From: Symsagittifera roscoffensis
Lineage: Eukaryota; Xenacoelomorpha; Acoela; Convolutidae
NCBI RefSeq assembly: GCF_963678635.1
Contig: NC_087062.1
Coordinates: forward strand, 51,226,178 to 51,290,177
Direction of reading: 5' to 3'
DNA length: 64,000 nt
Shown: positions 1 to 13,377 of the stretch, piece after piece
How the letters are laid out: each line of letters starts with the position of its first letter
How positions within the stretch are numbered: the stretch's first letter is position 1
Position numbers and translations under genes: made by a program
Notes under the pieces: generated by a model
Databases searched by the model: none
What the model saw: only the letters and a program-made list of their open reading frames with translations
Told to the model about the DNA's origin: nothing

Positions 1-1128
1 GTTTTTTGAGCGCTTAACACTCTTGCAATTCAAAATTGCAACTTGACGTATCTTTAACAAAAAAAAATCAACTAAGCTCAAGAAGAAATCCAGAATCAAA
101 ACGGGAAAAAAAAATCTATTTCTCAAAAGAATGAAATAAAAAAACAAGGACTTATATAAAAAAGACAATTTTTTTTATTCTTTTGCATTATTTGTACAAA
201 ACCAAATGATGTAATTCTACAAATTAGATGAAATGAAAAAAAAAATTGAGCAAAACAAAAAGTGAAAACGTGACGAAATATTACAATTATCTGAAAAATT
301 CATCTTTCAATTATTGGGAAAAGCTTGGACATTTAAACGGGTTAAAGATCATTCTTGATTAAAAATTAGGCAGATTTAATATGGTTCAATTTATTTTCAA
401 AGTTCGGGCCCAATAAATATACTTCGAAAACTATCATTTTTGGCTTTTTTAGTCAACAAGAAAAACTCCAAAGCTATTAGTTCACTTTCGGACAAAACTG
501 CGTCACCGCAAGCAGCCTCTCAAGTAACCCATCAAATGTTTTCTCTGCTTTGTATAAACCTTTTTATTTTTGTTTGTTAGCAAAAATTGAAAGTATTACT
601 CAATAAAACACCAATTTTTTAATTAAAAACATTTTAAAAAGATGTTGCGCCCCCTTTTTTAGAGATAACATGTTTTGTAATCTTTTTTGAGCTGTCGAAG
701 AAGCATGCAGTGATTCAATTCTGCCAATAAGTGAACAACTAGGTTTGAAGTAAATTTTGATTGACAAAAAAGCCAAAAATGGTCGGTTTTTTGGGCCCTA
801 ATTTTGCAAAACAAATTGCATCATATTAACTCTGCCAAATTTCTAGCTAGTTTGGTCTGCATCATTTTTTGTCCAAATCAACTCAATTTGAGAAAAACGC
901 ATTTTAAACTTTAGGTTTCATTCTTTTTGTCCTAATAATTTGAATAAGCTCTAAATAAGAAACCAAACGGTAGGTCGAAATAGTTTGTAAACAGGAAACT
1001 TTATAATCGAAAGAAAATAAATCCTGACTCGAATAGAACATTTAACGTTGTCGTCATAGGTTTGTACATTAAAAGTTAGTTTGCATATGAAATATCCAAT
1101 GGTATTATTAACGCATCATACAACATAA

Positions 1129-1740
1129 TGTAACATTACGTGAATCAATCTTCAATTTTTATGCCGTTCAACCTGCTGGTTTTCCAGTTACGAAACTTTT
1201 TGGTTTTTGCGTTTCCAGATTAAACAAAAAACATACGGAAAAATGCATTTCATAAAATTCAATTGTATGGGAAACTGTCTATCAAACAACCGAAAAAAAA
1301 TATCATGCTAATTCTAAACAGTTTTCTTAAACTATGGAATGGTATACAATTGTATGATAAGCTTTTTTTCCTTATCTTTTCATTGTTCGAATGGCTCTGC
1401 TTGGAACTTTCTTGCTGAATTCCCTACTTAGCATAATTAAGCTCTTCTGCCACAAGATCAACGCAGCTAACAGACACTTGAAAAAAATAGGACCAAAAAA
1501 ACAAGATTGACCTAAACTAAATTGATTACAAAAGAACCAATGTTTTGGGCAGAAAAACTACACATTTCTGAAGCTTTTTGGCTCGCCAATTAAACTGCGA
1601 AATTACATAAGTTTTTTCAATCACGGGCAATTCGCTTCGAAGTCAACGGCTTTAACCGTTTTTTGCAAAGCTACATTATAGAAAACAAAATTTTATCTCG
1701 TATTATTAACGCATTATACAGTAAAATATCGAATTTTTTT
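1129..1740. repeat. Dispersed repeat, first copy
   Basis: This stretch is closely matched in the same orientation at about 7,990-8,590. Both share the run from 'taacattacgtg' through 'cctgctggtttt' to the block around 'gcattatacagtaaaa'. No convincing coding potential is seen; the short ORF at 1,663-1,905 lies across the repeat and uses a TTG start. The preceding 1.1 kb is AT-rich and contains scattered short matches to the 1.75-kb family, such as 'agctcaagaagaaatccag', but no gene. Confidence 0.7.
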
Positions 1741-3043
1741 TACGAAGTTACACTGCACTGGATAGGCGCACTTTTTGACAAGTGTATGTCAATGGAAACC
1801 AGATACAAGTCTTTCAACAAGTTGAAAAATTTTCGTATGATCAAAAAAATCCGAAGATCGAAGAAAAATTATAGAGAGCAATCTCATTGCGGATTCGGCT
1901 TATAATTCGCAAATTTTACAGTTTGGCTTCGCAATTTTAGTCCGAACCTTATTTTTAACCTTATTCAGCCTTCAGAGTATCGACCGACCGATAGGGCGTT
2001 AAAATCTTTTTGAAATGGATTTTGAGTGACGTTTTCTTTGGGGTACCTGATTTGGCATAGAGCAAGCAATGAACAGAGAAAACAAGCAATGATCAAAGAA
2101 AACGGTATCAAAATGCTTTTTTTATCAAAAACGACGAGCCTCAAACAAGAGAAGGCCCGTTCAAAATGTTCAATTAATGTTCAAGTATAAAAAATCAGGA
2201 ACACGGGTTGATTTCTATAAAAAAAAAGTACAGACATGTGTTCAATTTTTTTCTGTTTTTTTTTCATAAATTTTTATTTAAAAAGCGTTTAGTCTGTTTA
2301 AATGCAAAATCAAAAAAATCTTGTGAATTCAAAATTCAAATGCGGTAGCACAGAAACATAGCACTGCAAGCTAGCGAACAAAAAAAAGAAACCAAAGCCA
2401 CCAAGCTGAGCGTAAAAAACTTCTAACACTATCAAAAAAAAATGAACTTAAAATTTGATACATATTTTTGCGTCCAAAAACACAATTACTGGCGTCGTAT
2501 AGGCATTTTACTGGGCTGCATTATTGGGGAAAGTATCTGGGTGAAACACCCGCTAATTTGAACAAAAATTCATTTGTTGCTAATTTAATTTTGTAGCCCA
2601 TGCCCGAACTAAAAAAAACATTAAACTACTAAACCTATATATGATGATTTCAAACGATTGCGTCGATTAATATTTTAAAGCAAAAAATCAATAAAAACAA
2701 CCATCCAAAATATTGTTGGAAAATATGAAACAACATTCAAACTTCGCGGAAACGTACTTTTTCAAATTTGCGGGGTCATTTTCAGCTTTAGAATTTTTTA
2801 GAAACATTTTCATCAAGACTGCTTGGCAGAGGCTGAAAATGTTTGATTTTTTGAAAAAAATTTGAAGTTATCTTCAGTTTTAGATTTTTACAAAACAGGT
2901 ATTTTTCAAGAGTTGAATCCGATCGGCGTTTTCTCTTAAATAGATCTCATTTACAGAAAAGTGAACCACCCGTTCATGTTGCTCAATTCGCTCAGAAGAT
3001 TGAAGAAAGAAATCAGAAGATTGAAGAAAACGTATAGATAGCA
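1690..3043. repeat. Degenerate unit of the 1.75-kb tandem family
   Basis: The order of landmarks is the same as in the full units downstream: 'ggtacctgatttggcatag' near 2,043, 'gcggtagcacagaaacatag' near 2,342, and the 'aatatgaaacaacattcaaa' block near 2,720. The spacing to the next unit is shorter, about 1.18 kb between 'ggtacctg' landmarks, so part of the unit is missing. There are no conserved ORFs. Confidence 0.75.
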
Positions 3044-4791
3044 ATCTCATTGCGGATTCGGCTTATAATTTGCAAATTTTACAGTTTGGCTTCGCAATTT
3101 TAGTCCGAAAATGAACAATATCAAGTGTTTTTTTACCTTATTTAGCCTTCAGAGTATCGACCGACCAAAAGGGCTTTAAAATCTTTTTGAAATGGATTTC
3201 AAGTGATGTTTTCTTTGGGGTACCTGATTTGGCATAGAGCAAGCAATGAACAGAGAAAACAAGCAATGATCAAAGAACCCGGTATCAAAATGCTTTTTTC
3301 TCAAAAACGACGAACCTCAAACAAAAGAAGGCCCGTTCAAAATGTTCAATTAATGTTCAATTATAAAAAATCAGGAACCCGGGTTGATTTCTATACAAAA
3401 AAAAGTATAGACATGGGTTCAATTTTTTCTATTTTGTCATAAATTTTTAAAAAGCGTTTAATCTGTTTAAATGCAAGTTCAAAAAATCTTGAGCGAATCA
3501 AGCTTTTTGTGGGATGATGGAATTTCGGTCGCAGAAAATCCACTACGGCGACCTCGGCCCGGGTCGCTAGAATATGAAATATAAACTCATGCCGTCAGAA
3601 TTGCCCACTACAGGTACTAGACTCCCTTCCGCTAAAATACAGTTTCAGACTATGCTATAATTTTAGACTCCTTCCGCTAAACAAAAAAATCCTATCGCAA
3701 AAATTTCGTGTCTCTATCTGAATACTGTTATTTTGCGAGAAAATTATTTCAACAAAGGTTAGAATTGAAGCTTCCCAACCCATGCGGTAGCACAGAAACA
3801 TAGCACTGCAAGCTAGCGAACAAAAAAAAAGAAACCAAAGCCACCAAGCTGAGCGTAAAAAACTTCTAACACTGTCAAAAAAATGAACTTAAAATTTCAT
3901 ACATATTTTTTGCGTCCAAAAACACAATTACTGGCGTCGTATAGGCATTTTACTGAGCTGCATTATTGGAGAAAGTATCTAGGGGGAAACACCCGCTGAT
4001 TTGAACAAAAAATCTTTTGTTGTTAATTTAATTTTGTAGCCCATGCCCGAACTAAAAAAAAACATTAAACTACTAAACCTATATATGATGATTTCAAACA
4101 GTTGCGTCGATTAATATTTTAAAGCAAACAATCAATAAAAACAACAACCCAAAAAATGGTTGGAAAATATGAAACAACATTCAAATTTCGCGGAAACGTA
4201 TTTTTCAAATGTGCGGGGACTCATTTCCAGCTTTAGAGTTTTTTTAGAAACCTGTTTATGAAAACTGCTTGGCACAGGCTGAAAATGTTTGATTTTTCGA
4301 AAACATTTGAACTTATTTTCAGTTTTCGAATTTTACAGAACCAGTATTTTTCAAGAGTTGAATCCGATCGGCGTTTTCTCTTAAATTTATCTCGCTTACA
4401 GAAAACTGGATCGCCCGTTCATGTTGCTCAATTCGCCGGGACTTCAGAATGTTAAAGTTCCTTTTAGAAACTCAAATTATTTTACGTTTTCGAGAACTTA
4501 ATACTCTTGCCAAAAAATCAACTAACAAAAAAACTTTACAAAAAATCAACTTAGCTCAAGAAGAAATCCAGAATCAAAACGCAAGAAATATCAGAGAATG
4601 AACTTCCAATGGTATTATTAACGCATTATACAGTAAAATATCGAATTTTCTCACGAAGTTACACTGCACTGGATAGGCGCACCTTTTGACGAGTGTATGT
4701 CACTGGAAACCAGATACAAGTATTTCAACAAGTTGAAAAATTTTTGTATGATCAAAGAAATAAGAAGATTGACGAAAAATTATAGAGAGAG
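3044..4791. repeat. 1,748-bp tandem unit, copy 1
   Basis: The block 'atctcattgcggattcgg' occurs at 3,044, 4,792 and 6,539, so the units are 1,748 and 1,747 bp long. This unit and the next are nearly identical across their length, which indicates a recent duplication. The 65- to 81-residue ORFs (for example 4,258-4,455 and its twin ending at 6,201) are conserved only because the DNA is, and resemble no family I know. No terminal inverted repeats or transposase are visible, so this is best called a complex satellite. Confidence 0.9.
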
Positions 4792-6538
4792 ATCTCATTG
4801 CGGATTCGGCTTATAATTCGCAAATTTTACAGTTTGGCTTCGCAATTTTAGTCCGAAAATGAACAATATCAAGTGTTTTTTTACCTTATTTAGCCTTCAG
4901 AGTATCGACCGACCAAAAGGGCTTTAAAATCTTTTTGAAATGGATTTCAAGTGATGTTTTCTTTGGGGTACCTGATTTGGCATAGAGCAAGCAATGAACA
5001 GAGAAAACAAGCAATGATCAAAGAACCCGGTATCAAAATGCTTTTTCTCAAAAACGACGAACCTCAAACAAAAGAAGGCCCGTTCAAAATGTTCAATTAA
5101 TGTTCAATTATAAAAAATTAGGAACCCGGGTTGATTTTTATACAAAAAAAAGTATAGACATGGGTTCAATTTTTTCTATTTTGTCATAAATTTTTAAAAA
5201 GCGTTTAATCTGTTTAAATGCAAGTTCAAAAAATCTTGAGCGAATCAAGCTTTTTGTGGGATGATGGAATTTCGGTCGCAGAAAATCCATTACGGCGACC
5301 TCGGCCCGGGTCGCTAGAATATGAAATATAAACTCATGCCGTCAGAATTGCCCACTACAGGTACTAGACTCCCTTCCGCTAAAATACAGTTTCAGACTAT
5401 GCTATAATTTTAGACTCCTTCCGCTAAACAAAAAAATCCTAGCGCAAAAATTTCGTGTCTCTATCTGAATACTGTTATTTTGCGAGAAAATTATTTCAAC
5501 AAAGGTTAGAATTGAAGCTTCCCAACCCATGCGGTAGCACAGAAACATAGCACTGCAAGCTAGCGAACAAAAAAAAAGAAACCAAAGCCACCAAGTTGAG
5601 CGTAAAAAACTTCTAACACTGTCAAAAAAATGAACTTAAAATTTCATACATATTTTTTGCGTCCAAAAACACAATTACTGGCGTCGTATAGGCATTTTAC
5701 TGAGCTGCATTATTGGAGAAAGTATCTAGGGTGAAACACCCGCTGATTTGAACAAAAAATCTTTTGTTGTTAATTTAATTTTGTAGCCCATGCCCGAATT
5801 AAAAAAAAACATTAAACTACTAAACCTATATATGATGATTTCAAACAGTTGCGTCGATTAATATTTTAAAGCAAACAATCAATAAAAACAACAACCCAAA
5901 AAATTGTTGGAAAATATGAAACAACATTCAAACTTCGCGGAAACGTATTTTTCAAATGTGCGGGGACTCATTTCCAGCTTTAGAGTTTTTTAGAAACCTG
6001 TTTATGAAAACTGCTTGGCACAGGCTGAAAATGTTTGATTTTTCGAAAACATTTGAACTTATTTTCAGTTTTCGAATTTTACAGAACCAGTATTTTTCAA
6101 GAGTTGAATCGGATCGGCGTTTTCTCTTAAATTTATCTCGCTTACAGAAAACTGGATCGCCCGTTCATGTTGCTCAATTCGCCGGGACTTCAGAATGTTA
6201 AAGTTCCTTTTAGAAACTCAAATTATTTTACGTTTTTCGAGAACTTAATACTCTTGCCAAAAAATCAACTAACAAAAAAACTTTACAAAAAATCAACTTA
6301 GCTCAAGAAGAAATCCAGAATCAAAACGCAAGAAATATCAGAGAATGAACTTCCAATGGTATTATTAACGCATTATACAGTAAAATATCGAATTTTCTCA
6401 CGAAGTTACACTGCACTGGATAGGCGCACCTTTTGACGAGTGTATGTCACTGGAAACCAGATACAAGTATTTCAACAAGTTGAAAAATTTTTGTATGATC
6501 AAAGAAATAAGAAGATTGACGAAAAATTATAGAGAGAG
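4792..6538. repeat. 1,747-bp tandem unit, copy 2
   Basis: This is a near-identical head-to-tail partner of the unit starting at 3,044, differing by scattered substitutions and one-base length changes in A or T runs. It carries the same landmarks in the same order. The near-identity of these two units against the divergence of the outer ones suggests homogenisation or a single late duplication. Confidence 0.9.
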
Positions 6539-7020
6539 ATCTCATTGCGGATTCGGCTTATAATTCGCAAATTTTACAGTTTGGCTTCGCAATTTTAGTC
6601 CGAAAATGAACTATATTAAGTGCGTTTTTACCTTGTTTAGCCTTTAGAGTATCGACCGACCGATAGGGCTTTAAAATCTTTTAAAAATATATTTCAAGTG
6701 ACGTTTTCTTTGGGGTACCTGATTTGGCATAGAGCAAGTATTGAACAGAGAAAACAAGCAATGATCAAAAAACCCGGTATCAAAATGCTTTTTTCTCAAA
6801 AACGACGAGCCTCAAACAAGAGAAGGCCCGTTCAAAATGTTCAATTAATGTTCAAGTATAAAAAACCAGGAACCGGGTTGATCTTTATACAAAAAAGTAC
6901 AGACATGGGTTCAATAAAAAAAACGTAAGTTTTCCAAGTATGAAAATTGTATGAAAGCAATTTTTTTCTATTTTTTCATAAATGTTTAAAAAGCGTTCAA
7001 TCTGTTTAAATGCAAATTCA
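6539..7020. repeat. Partial 1.75-kb unit, end of the array
   Basis: This stretch follows the unit pattern (the 'ggtacctgatttggcatag' block near 6,714 and the 'aaaaagcgttcaatctg' block near 6,990) but is more diverged. It breaks off into unrelated DNA after about 7,020. Confidence 0.75.
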
Positions 7021-7989
7021 AAAAAAAAATCTGCGATTTATTTTTCTGCATTGCAATATTATGACCTCGGAATTTAATGCGATTTCGAAAACCCTCTGGA
7101 AACATGCTTTTCAGTTCCACTGTATAGAAAAAATGTCTAAAAAACAAATCTTTTGTATAAGAAAAAACGGTTATCATGCTATTTTTATAAGGTTTTTGTA
7201 GCCTGGGTAATGATGTAGGATTGTGTGATAAAGATTTTTTCCATAGTATGGATTTCTTAGATAACCCGGGAAACTGAGCATTGCTAACCTTTCATTTTTC
7301 AATTGACTCTGCTTTTAGAAAAATTTAAATGAAACAACCTTTGGTTTTAAATGAATGAGATCATTTTCCTTATCAAAAATTTGACTTTTTCTCGGACAAA
7401 AAGTTTATTAAACAATTTCCGTTTATAAAAATTTTATGGCTTTTTTTTTCGATAAAAAAATTCACAACTGAGGTAACACTTCTATAACTTCCATTTTAAT
7501 CGTTTTCCAAAATATTTTTTGCCTGCCTTTTCTTTAAAAAAAATGCCTCTAACGTGGTCCACCTGCAATTTTTTTACTTAGAAGAATCAAGAGTCACAAA
7601 AAAGGATCTCTGTAATGACAGAACTTGTACTTGTTAGCTTCAGATATAACCTAAACCTGTCCAAAATATAGGCCATGATTTTCAACATCCGAGTTTTTCG
7701 AAATAAAGACCCCGGGATTTTTTTCTATTCCCACCTGCAAATTATCATTTTTAAAATAACTTTTCACAGACTCCGATTGTCATGAAAATTGCGATGCCGA
7801 CTAATTAAGCCATGACAAACATATTTGGTCTTCGTAATCAACCTAGTAAAACCCACTCGTTAGACCATAAAAGTGATGCTCGTGTAGGGTGGGGGATCAA
7901 TGAGCCAGACCTCGTATCGATATACAAAAAAAAATGCATTTTTCGCTCTAGCTATGTAAGAAAAGCTCTTAACTAAATTACTTGGCAGC
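7021..7989. other. Intergenic, no gene seen
   Basis: This is AT-rich sequence with homopolymer runs. The overlapping opposite-strand 63-residue ORFs at 6,986-7,201 are mirror shadows. I see no recognisable domain, RNA gene or terminal repeat here. Confidence 0.6.
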
Positions 7990-8690
7990 TAACATTACGT
8001 GGATTAATCTGCAATTTTTAGGCCGTTTAACCTGCTGGTTTTTCCATTTACGAAATTTTTTGGTTTTAATACTTCCAGATTGAACAAAAAGTCATACGGA
8101 AAAAATGCTTTTCATAAAAATCAATTGCATGGGAAACTGTCTATCAAATAATCGAAAAAAAATATACAAATTTTTTAAACTATGGAATGGTATACAATTG
8201 TATGATAATCTTTTTTCCATATCTTTTCATTGCTCGAATGGCTCTGCTTGGAACTTTTTTTGCTGAATTTTCTACTTAGCATAATTAAGTTCCTCAGCCA
8301 TAAGATCAACACAGCAAACATACAATTGAAAAAAAATTGAACAAAAAAAAACAAGATTGACCTAAACTAATTTGATTACAAAAGAAACAATAAATGTTTT
8401 GGGCAGAAAAACTACACATTTCTGAAGCTTTTTGGCTCGCCAATTAAACTGCAAATTTAAATAAATTTTCAATCACGGGCAAATTGCTTCGAAGTCAACG
8501 GCTTCAACAATTTTTTTTGCAAAGCTACATTATAGATAACAAAATTTTATCTCTGGTATTATTAACGCATTATACAGTAAAATATCGAATTTCCTTACGA
8601 AGTTACACTGCACTGGATAGGCGCACCTTTTGACGAGTGTTTGTCAATGGAAACCAGATACAAGTCTTTTTACAAGCTATTTAGAAAATT
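7990..8690. repeat. Dispersed repeat, second copy
   Basis: This matches about 1,129-1,740 in the same order and orientation, and ends with the block 'cactgcactggatagg' that is also part of the 1.75-kb units. The two copies bracket the tandem array, which may mean that the array grew inside one older repeat. Confidence 0.7.
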
Positions 8691-9484
8691 ATCTAAGTGA
8701 AATTACGAATTTCATAAGAACCGATATCTGACTTTATTCTCAATAACGAGAACAAATTGGTCCTTTCAGGGACACCTAATAAAGTGATCTCCCAGGGCCT
8801 TGGATCTACAGGTCCGTTTTCGGTTCTCTCTCAGGTGCCATTTGTTTCTATTTGTAACACTATTGATAACAAGGTCTCATTCCTGTTTTATCGAACCTTG
8901 CAGACTAGATTAAATAAATTATTAGCAATAAAGAAACGGGTGTGTCAAATCGAATGGAGTGAAAACTAAACATGGAATCAAAACCCAACAGATCACAGAA
9001 AAAAAGGCTAACTGGCTTTTTGTCGTCTGTGATTTAGCGTTTAGAATGATTTAATATTCAAATGATTCAGCATTCCGATTTAGCCTTACCATTTTCAATA
9101 TTAATTGCGGAAGTTGAAAAATTTAATAGGATTTTCTTTTCTGAAAATTTTTGAAAATGGTTTCAACAACAAAAATGAATGAAGTTCAATTTGCCGAGAA
9201 AGTATCTTTTTCAAATCTAAGAGCGGTAACTGGTTGACATGTACCGATTCTGATCATGACTTTTATGATCAAAGATCATGATATGTCATGATTAATAATC
9301 TCAGCAGCGGAGCACTGTGGAAACCCAAACAAAATGTTTCTCAATGAAAGTTTTCCGTTAGTGCTTACTCTGTACTGTTTATGATTCCTAGATAATATGC
9401 ATTAATTGCAGCATAAAAAAACCTTTCAAGCTTAACTCATTACTAGATCTACTAGCTCTAAGAAACTACATTGTTACATGAAAA
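8691..9484. other. Intergenic with small palindromes
   Basis: No supported gene is seen. Around 9,250-9,300 there are overlapping short palindromes built on TGATCATGA-like words. A 70-residue open frame at 8,757-8,969 has no recognisable domain and no good start context. Confidence 0.5.
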
Positions 9485-9925
9485 CTGTCCCGGGTTGCCC
9501 ACCATAGAAGATAATGCGCAACCATGCACATCCATGCATGATTTGCATGGAAAATGACTAATCATACGTAGCACATACGTTGGTTTCGAAAACCCTCAAA
9601 ATAGCTTTTAATGGAGTAAAATAGTAATAAAACGGTTTCTCATCGATATGCAAGCTGTTGGTAAAATATCAAAACTTTTCACCATGCAAATCATACGTCG
9701 CAACATATATGGTGCTACGTATGGAAGAGATTTTTCACCATATTTTTTTTCTCCAGAAAACCGTAAAATAGAGGTTAATTGACAACAATGACTGAGAAAA
9801 AGTATCTGGAGTACAAAATACACTTTTATTAGATTTTAATTTTTTTCTACCATGCAAACCATACGTCGCGCCATAAATGGCGCTATTTATGGAAACGATG
9901 TTTCCTTACAAAAACAACTTTAATA
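9485..9925. repeat. Palindromic 'tacgtcgcgccat / catgcatgg' repeat, copy 1
   Basis: This stretch is a series of short inverted words such as 'catgcatgatttgcatgg', 'catacgtcgc' and 'gcgccataaatggcgc'. The same words recur at 40,300-40,650, and a few occur in the repeats flanking the retrotransposon at 35.4-40.3 kb. The upstream flank 'gatctacta...aaactacattg' is also shared with about 40,660. This points to a dispersed non-autonomous element of unknown class. Confidence 0.55.
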
Positions 9926-10138
9926 GAGCAGGCAACAGCACAACCAAAATTAGAGACCCATTGCATCGATTAAACCTTTGCTAAACACCATTCTAAATTA
10001 GAAATGATGGTTTTTCGTGAGATTCAGAGTTTTTTGGTCAATAAAAACGGTCTTAAGGGAATTCCTTGATTTGCTAAACATTGGTTAGTTGATGAGTGGA
10101 CGTTATTCATTTATTGTTCCGACTTTCGATACGAAAGT

Positions 10139-10828
10139 AACGGAATATTTTTGCTCGGGGTGAGTTTTTTCTTCGGACAAATTTAGAAGTTTGAATAGCC
10201 GTTTTTGACGGAATTCTCATATCATTCAAAAAGTATTGTTGTCTTGAGCTTAAATAGAAAAAGTTATGTCATTTGTGATAATTTTTAGTAAAGTTTTGGG
10301 GGTTTAAAGATTGCCATTTTGCCCTATTTGGGAAAATTAAGGCAAACCATTTTTCGGGCTAACAACGCGTAAGCGGAGATGAATTCCGTCTTAGAAATTG
10401 TTCCAAAATGAATCGCTATAAACGAATTGACATGCTATGTTTCTAGAAGCGAAATCTATCTCTTTGTACTTTATACGGTTTGATTTTCAAAAACAATCTC
10501 CAATTTAAAAAAATCAAGGTTTGAATTCTAAAATTTGATTTTTTTTAAAATGAAAATCATCCCCCACACGCTATATAAAGTACAAAAGGATAAATTTCGC
10601 TCCTTGTAACAAATCAATTAAGGCAAATAAGCTTCTTTCACCCAATTTGGAACGATTTCTAAGACGGAATAACTCTCCGCTTAAGCGTTAATAGCGCGAA
10701 ATATATCGCGAGTTAATTGTCTTAATTTTGCATTAACATTAGTTTCCGATTGATACCGTAAAAAATGGCTAGTTAAAAAGACCAAATTTGTCTGAAGAAA
10801 AAACCACCCCAAGCAAAAATATTCCGCG
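10139..10828. mobile_element. Foldback / MITE-like element
   Basis: The two ends are inverted copies: 'cggaatatttttgctcgggg' near 10,141 pairs with 'ccccaagcaaaaatattccg' ending near 10,826. The inverted pairing continues inward, from 'gcgtaagcggag' and 'ttccgtcttagaaat' near 10,370 to their complements near 10,650. Almost the whole 690 bp can therefore fold as one hairpin with a loop near 10,500. There is no coding capacity. Half-copies occur at 20.2-21.8 kb. The transposase that would move it is not in this window. Confidence 0.75.
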
Positions 10829-12235
10829 TTTTTTCAACGCGCTCTCCCCCTTCAAGTTAGTATATATTGTCGTCAAAGGCGCCCTTTGGGTCGGCCAGCC
10901 GAAATTGGATACCTCAAAAAATCAAAAGGGGGGCTTTCGGGTCGGCAAAAAGAATTTTATTGAGATACGAATTTCAACGCACATGAAATGTTTTCTAAAG
11001 TTGGTTGTTTCATTTCAACTTTTTTTCTGCACAACTTTGATTTTTGTTAATGTTTTTATATTGCTAATTTTGTTAAACCTTACATCTAAGCCTACTTGCT
11101 TCATTATCTTTGCGATAAACATTGGTATTGCAATCGGGTACTAGACTTTTTTCCCGTAACGAACTTTGTTCACAGAAGGGACAAATGGTAATCAATTTTG
11201 CCACCTAACGCAGTAAGAGGTGGGGGGAGATTCGTTACACGGTGATTTGAAAGCTTCCAACTGCTTTTTCATATTTTAACATTTATATTTGAGCTCCGAT
11301 TTTTCTAGTTATGTTGCTGATAAACTATTTAAAAAACTATTCAACGGGGGTGGGGATTGTTAAGCTTTTCTTCCGGAATTCGACCTTCTGACAACTCAAA
11401 GGGTCTCTTTTGGTACTATTTTATGGCATAAATTATCAGGTGACCGGCCAAAACAATGTGAATAGACAAACAATGCTTTGAAACGTTATAGCATGGAAAT
11501 AGTGTAGGATTTGGCATTTTTATTGGTTAAGTTCCGGGAGTTCTGTCTTGGGTCATTTGGTACTAAGCCCATGTTACCTCATAGGGGTTCTGATAGAGGT
11601 CATCTTCAGCCGCGTCTTCGAGTAAGGTTAGCAAACCATCAGGCATTTGCTCCCTTTCTAACCCATAGTTCTGGGCAGTTCGATAGGCCTTCTGCATTTT
11701 CTGTTTGACTTCACTCGAGTCCAGATTAAAATGAATGCAAATAATCGCTCATAATCTGAAATTAGCAAGCTAATAGTGGGATGTTGTCACAGTTTTCCCT
11801 GGTTTTGCGATTCTGGCCTCCATATATGAATCCTGTCGAAACCGTGCCATTAATTGACTCGACGTTTTAGTATGTTTTGATTGTTTATTCGCAAACAGAT
11901 GGTTTCTTTTTTTAAAAGTACGGAACGTAGTGAGTGCTCTTATATAGGTCTTGCTGATTTTTTTTCTGGAAGAAATCCTAAAGTTTGTTCACGCTCATTT
12001 TTGATTTTTCGTGGTTTGATTTTTCGTGGTGTGATTTCTTTTCAAATTCAGTTAATTTCCATTGTTAAAAGAAAGGCATGCTCCACTATCGAACAGCAAA
12101 AGTGTAAAGTTCAAGAATAACGTGAACGACTTCTAATTTCGAAAATGGAATTTAAGCATCAGATTTCCCAACTAATTTTTACCTATTGATCCAGTTTTCT
12201 CAATTTGGGTTGGTTTTTGTATGTTTTTGGTGTTT
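10829..12235. other. Intergenic with repeat fragments
   Basis: The stretch contains one copy of a 65-bp motif near 11,113-11,180 ('ttgcaatcgggtactag'), a fragment resembling the 160-bp tandem family near 11,740-11,850, and a block near 12,070 that recurs near 17,340. The 118-residue ORF at 10,788-11,144 starts inside the foldback end and stops inside the 65-bp motif, so it is not accepted as a gene. Confidence 0.55.
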
Positions 12236-13322
12236 ATATGTATGTATGTTTGTATGTATGTATGTTTGTTTGTATGTATGTGTGTATGTATGTATGTTTG
12301 TATGTATGTATATTTGTATGTATGTTTGTATGCATGTATGTATGTATGTATGTATGTATGTATGTATGTATGTATGTATGTATGTATGTATGTATGTATG
12401 TATGTATGTATGTATGTATGTATGTATGTTTGAATGTATGTTTGAATGGATGTTTGTATGTATGTTTGTAAGTATGTATGTTTGTATGTATGTTTGTATA
12501 TTTGTTTGTATATTTGTATGTATGTTTATATATTTGTATGTATGTTTGTATGTATGTCTGTATGTTTGTATGGGGAGGGTTCTCATGCTTGAAGGACTGA
12601 ATACTTGAAAAATTGAAACCAATCATAATCTCTAAGCGTTTCTATTGGCTTAATACCTTTCTCACAAAATTGAAGTCAAAATTAACAGAAATTGTATTAA
12701 ATCAGTGGAAAGTAGTGAAAAATATTACAAACTGAGGGTTACAACTGCATTACTATTCAGATAATCTTCAAGATTAATGAGTTCAAAATCATAAGAATTT
12801 TTCAATCTTGAAAACTCGTCTGCTCATTATCTAATCGGTCAATTTTAACACTAATGACCTGGATTTATTTTCTTACTTTGAGAGTTTCACGATTTACTTT
12901 GAGAGATTTATAATACTCAGTTCTGATTGGCTGAAAGTAAGCTTAAATTAGTTTCAAGCATTCGGTCCTTCAAGCATGAGGGACGCCACCCATTTGTATG
13001 TATGTTTGTATGTGTGTATGTTTATAGGTTTGTTTGTATGTATGTATGTATGTATGTATGTTTGTATGTATGTTTCTATATGTGTATGTTTGTATGTATG
13101 TTTGTATGTATGTATGTTTGTATGTATGTAAGTTTGTATATTTGTTTATATGTATGTTTGTATGTATGTCTATATGTATGTTTGTATGTATGTTTGTATG
13201 TTTGTATGTTTGTATGTATGTTTGTTTGTTTGTATGTATGTATGTATGTATGTATGTATGTATGTATGTATGTATGTATGTATGTATGTATGTATGTATG
13301 TAGGTATGTATGTATGTATGTG
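12236..13322. repeat. Paired (TATG/TTTG)n tracts with inverted flanks
   Basis: Two long tetranucleotide tracts (12,236-12,572 and 12,996-13,322) consist of TATG with frequent TTTG variants. The sequence after the first tract, 'tctcatgcttgaaggactga' near 12,580, reappears inverted just before the second tract near 12,960 ('ggtccttcaagcatgag'). The whole block therefore looks like one structure with inverted internal flanks. Open frames here on both strands are microsatellite artefacts. Confidence 0.85.
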
Positions 13323-13377
13323 TCAAAGAAATTGATGAAATTAATTATATTAATTTTTTTTTTCAAAATTTAAATAT

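Noticed and set aside
4258-6201. Identical 65-residue ORFs in adjacent 1.75-kb units
   Set aside because: Conservation follows from near-identity of the whole repeat unit. The composition is typical of the AT-rich repeat, and the diverged units do not keep the frame.
8757-8969. 70-residue ORF between repeats
   Set aside because: Non-ATG start, no domain, no splice or promoter support that I can see.
10788-11144. 118-residue ORF with a hydrophobic C-terminal part
   Set aside because: It begins in the end of the foldback element and ends in the 65-bp repeat motif; the hydrophobic segment reflects T-rich DNA.
12186-13373. Several ORFs of 60-148 residues on both strands with repeating Tyr-Val-Cys-Met or Ile-His-Thr-Tyr text
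   Set aside because: They are translations of the TATG/TTTG microsatellite, open in many frames on both strands because the repeat contains no stop; there is no evidence of a gene.
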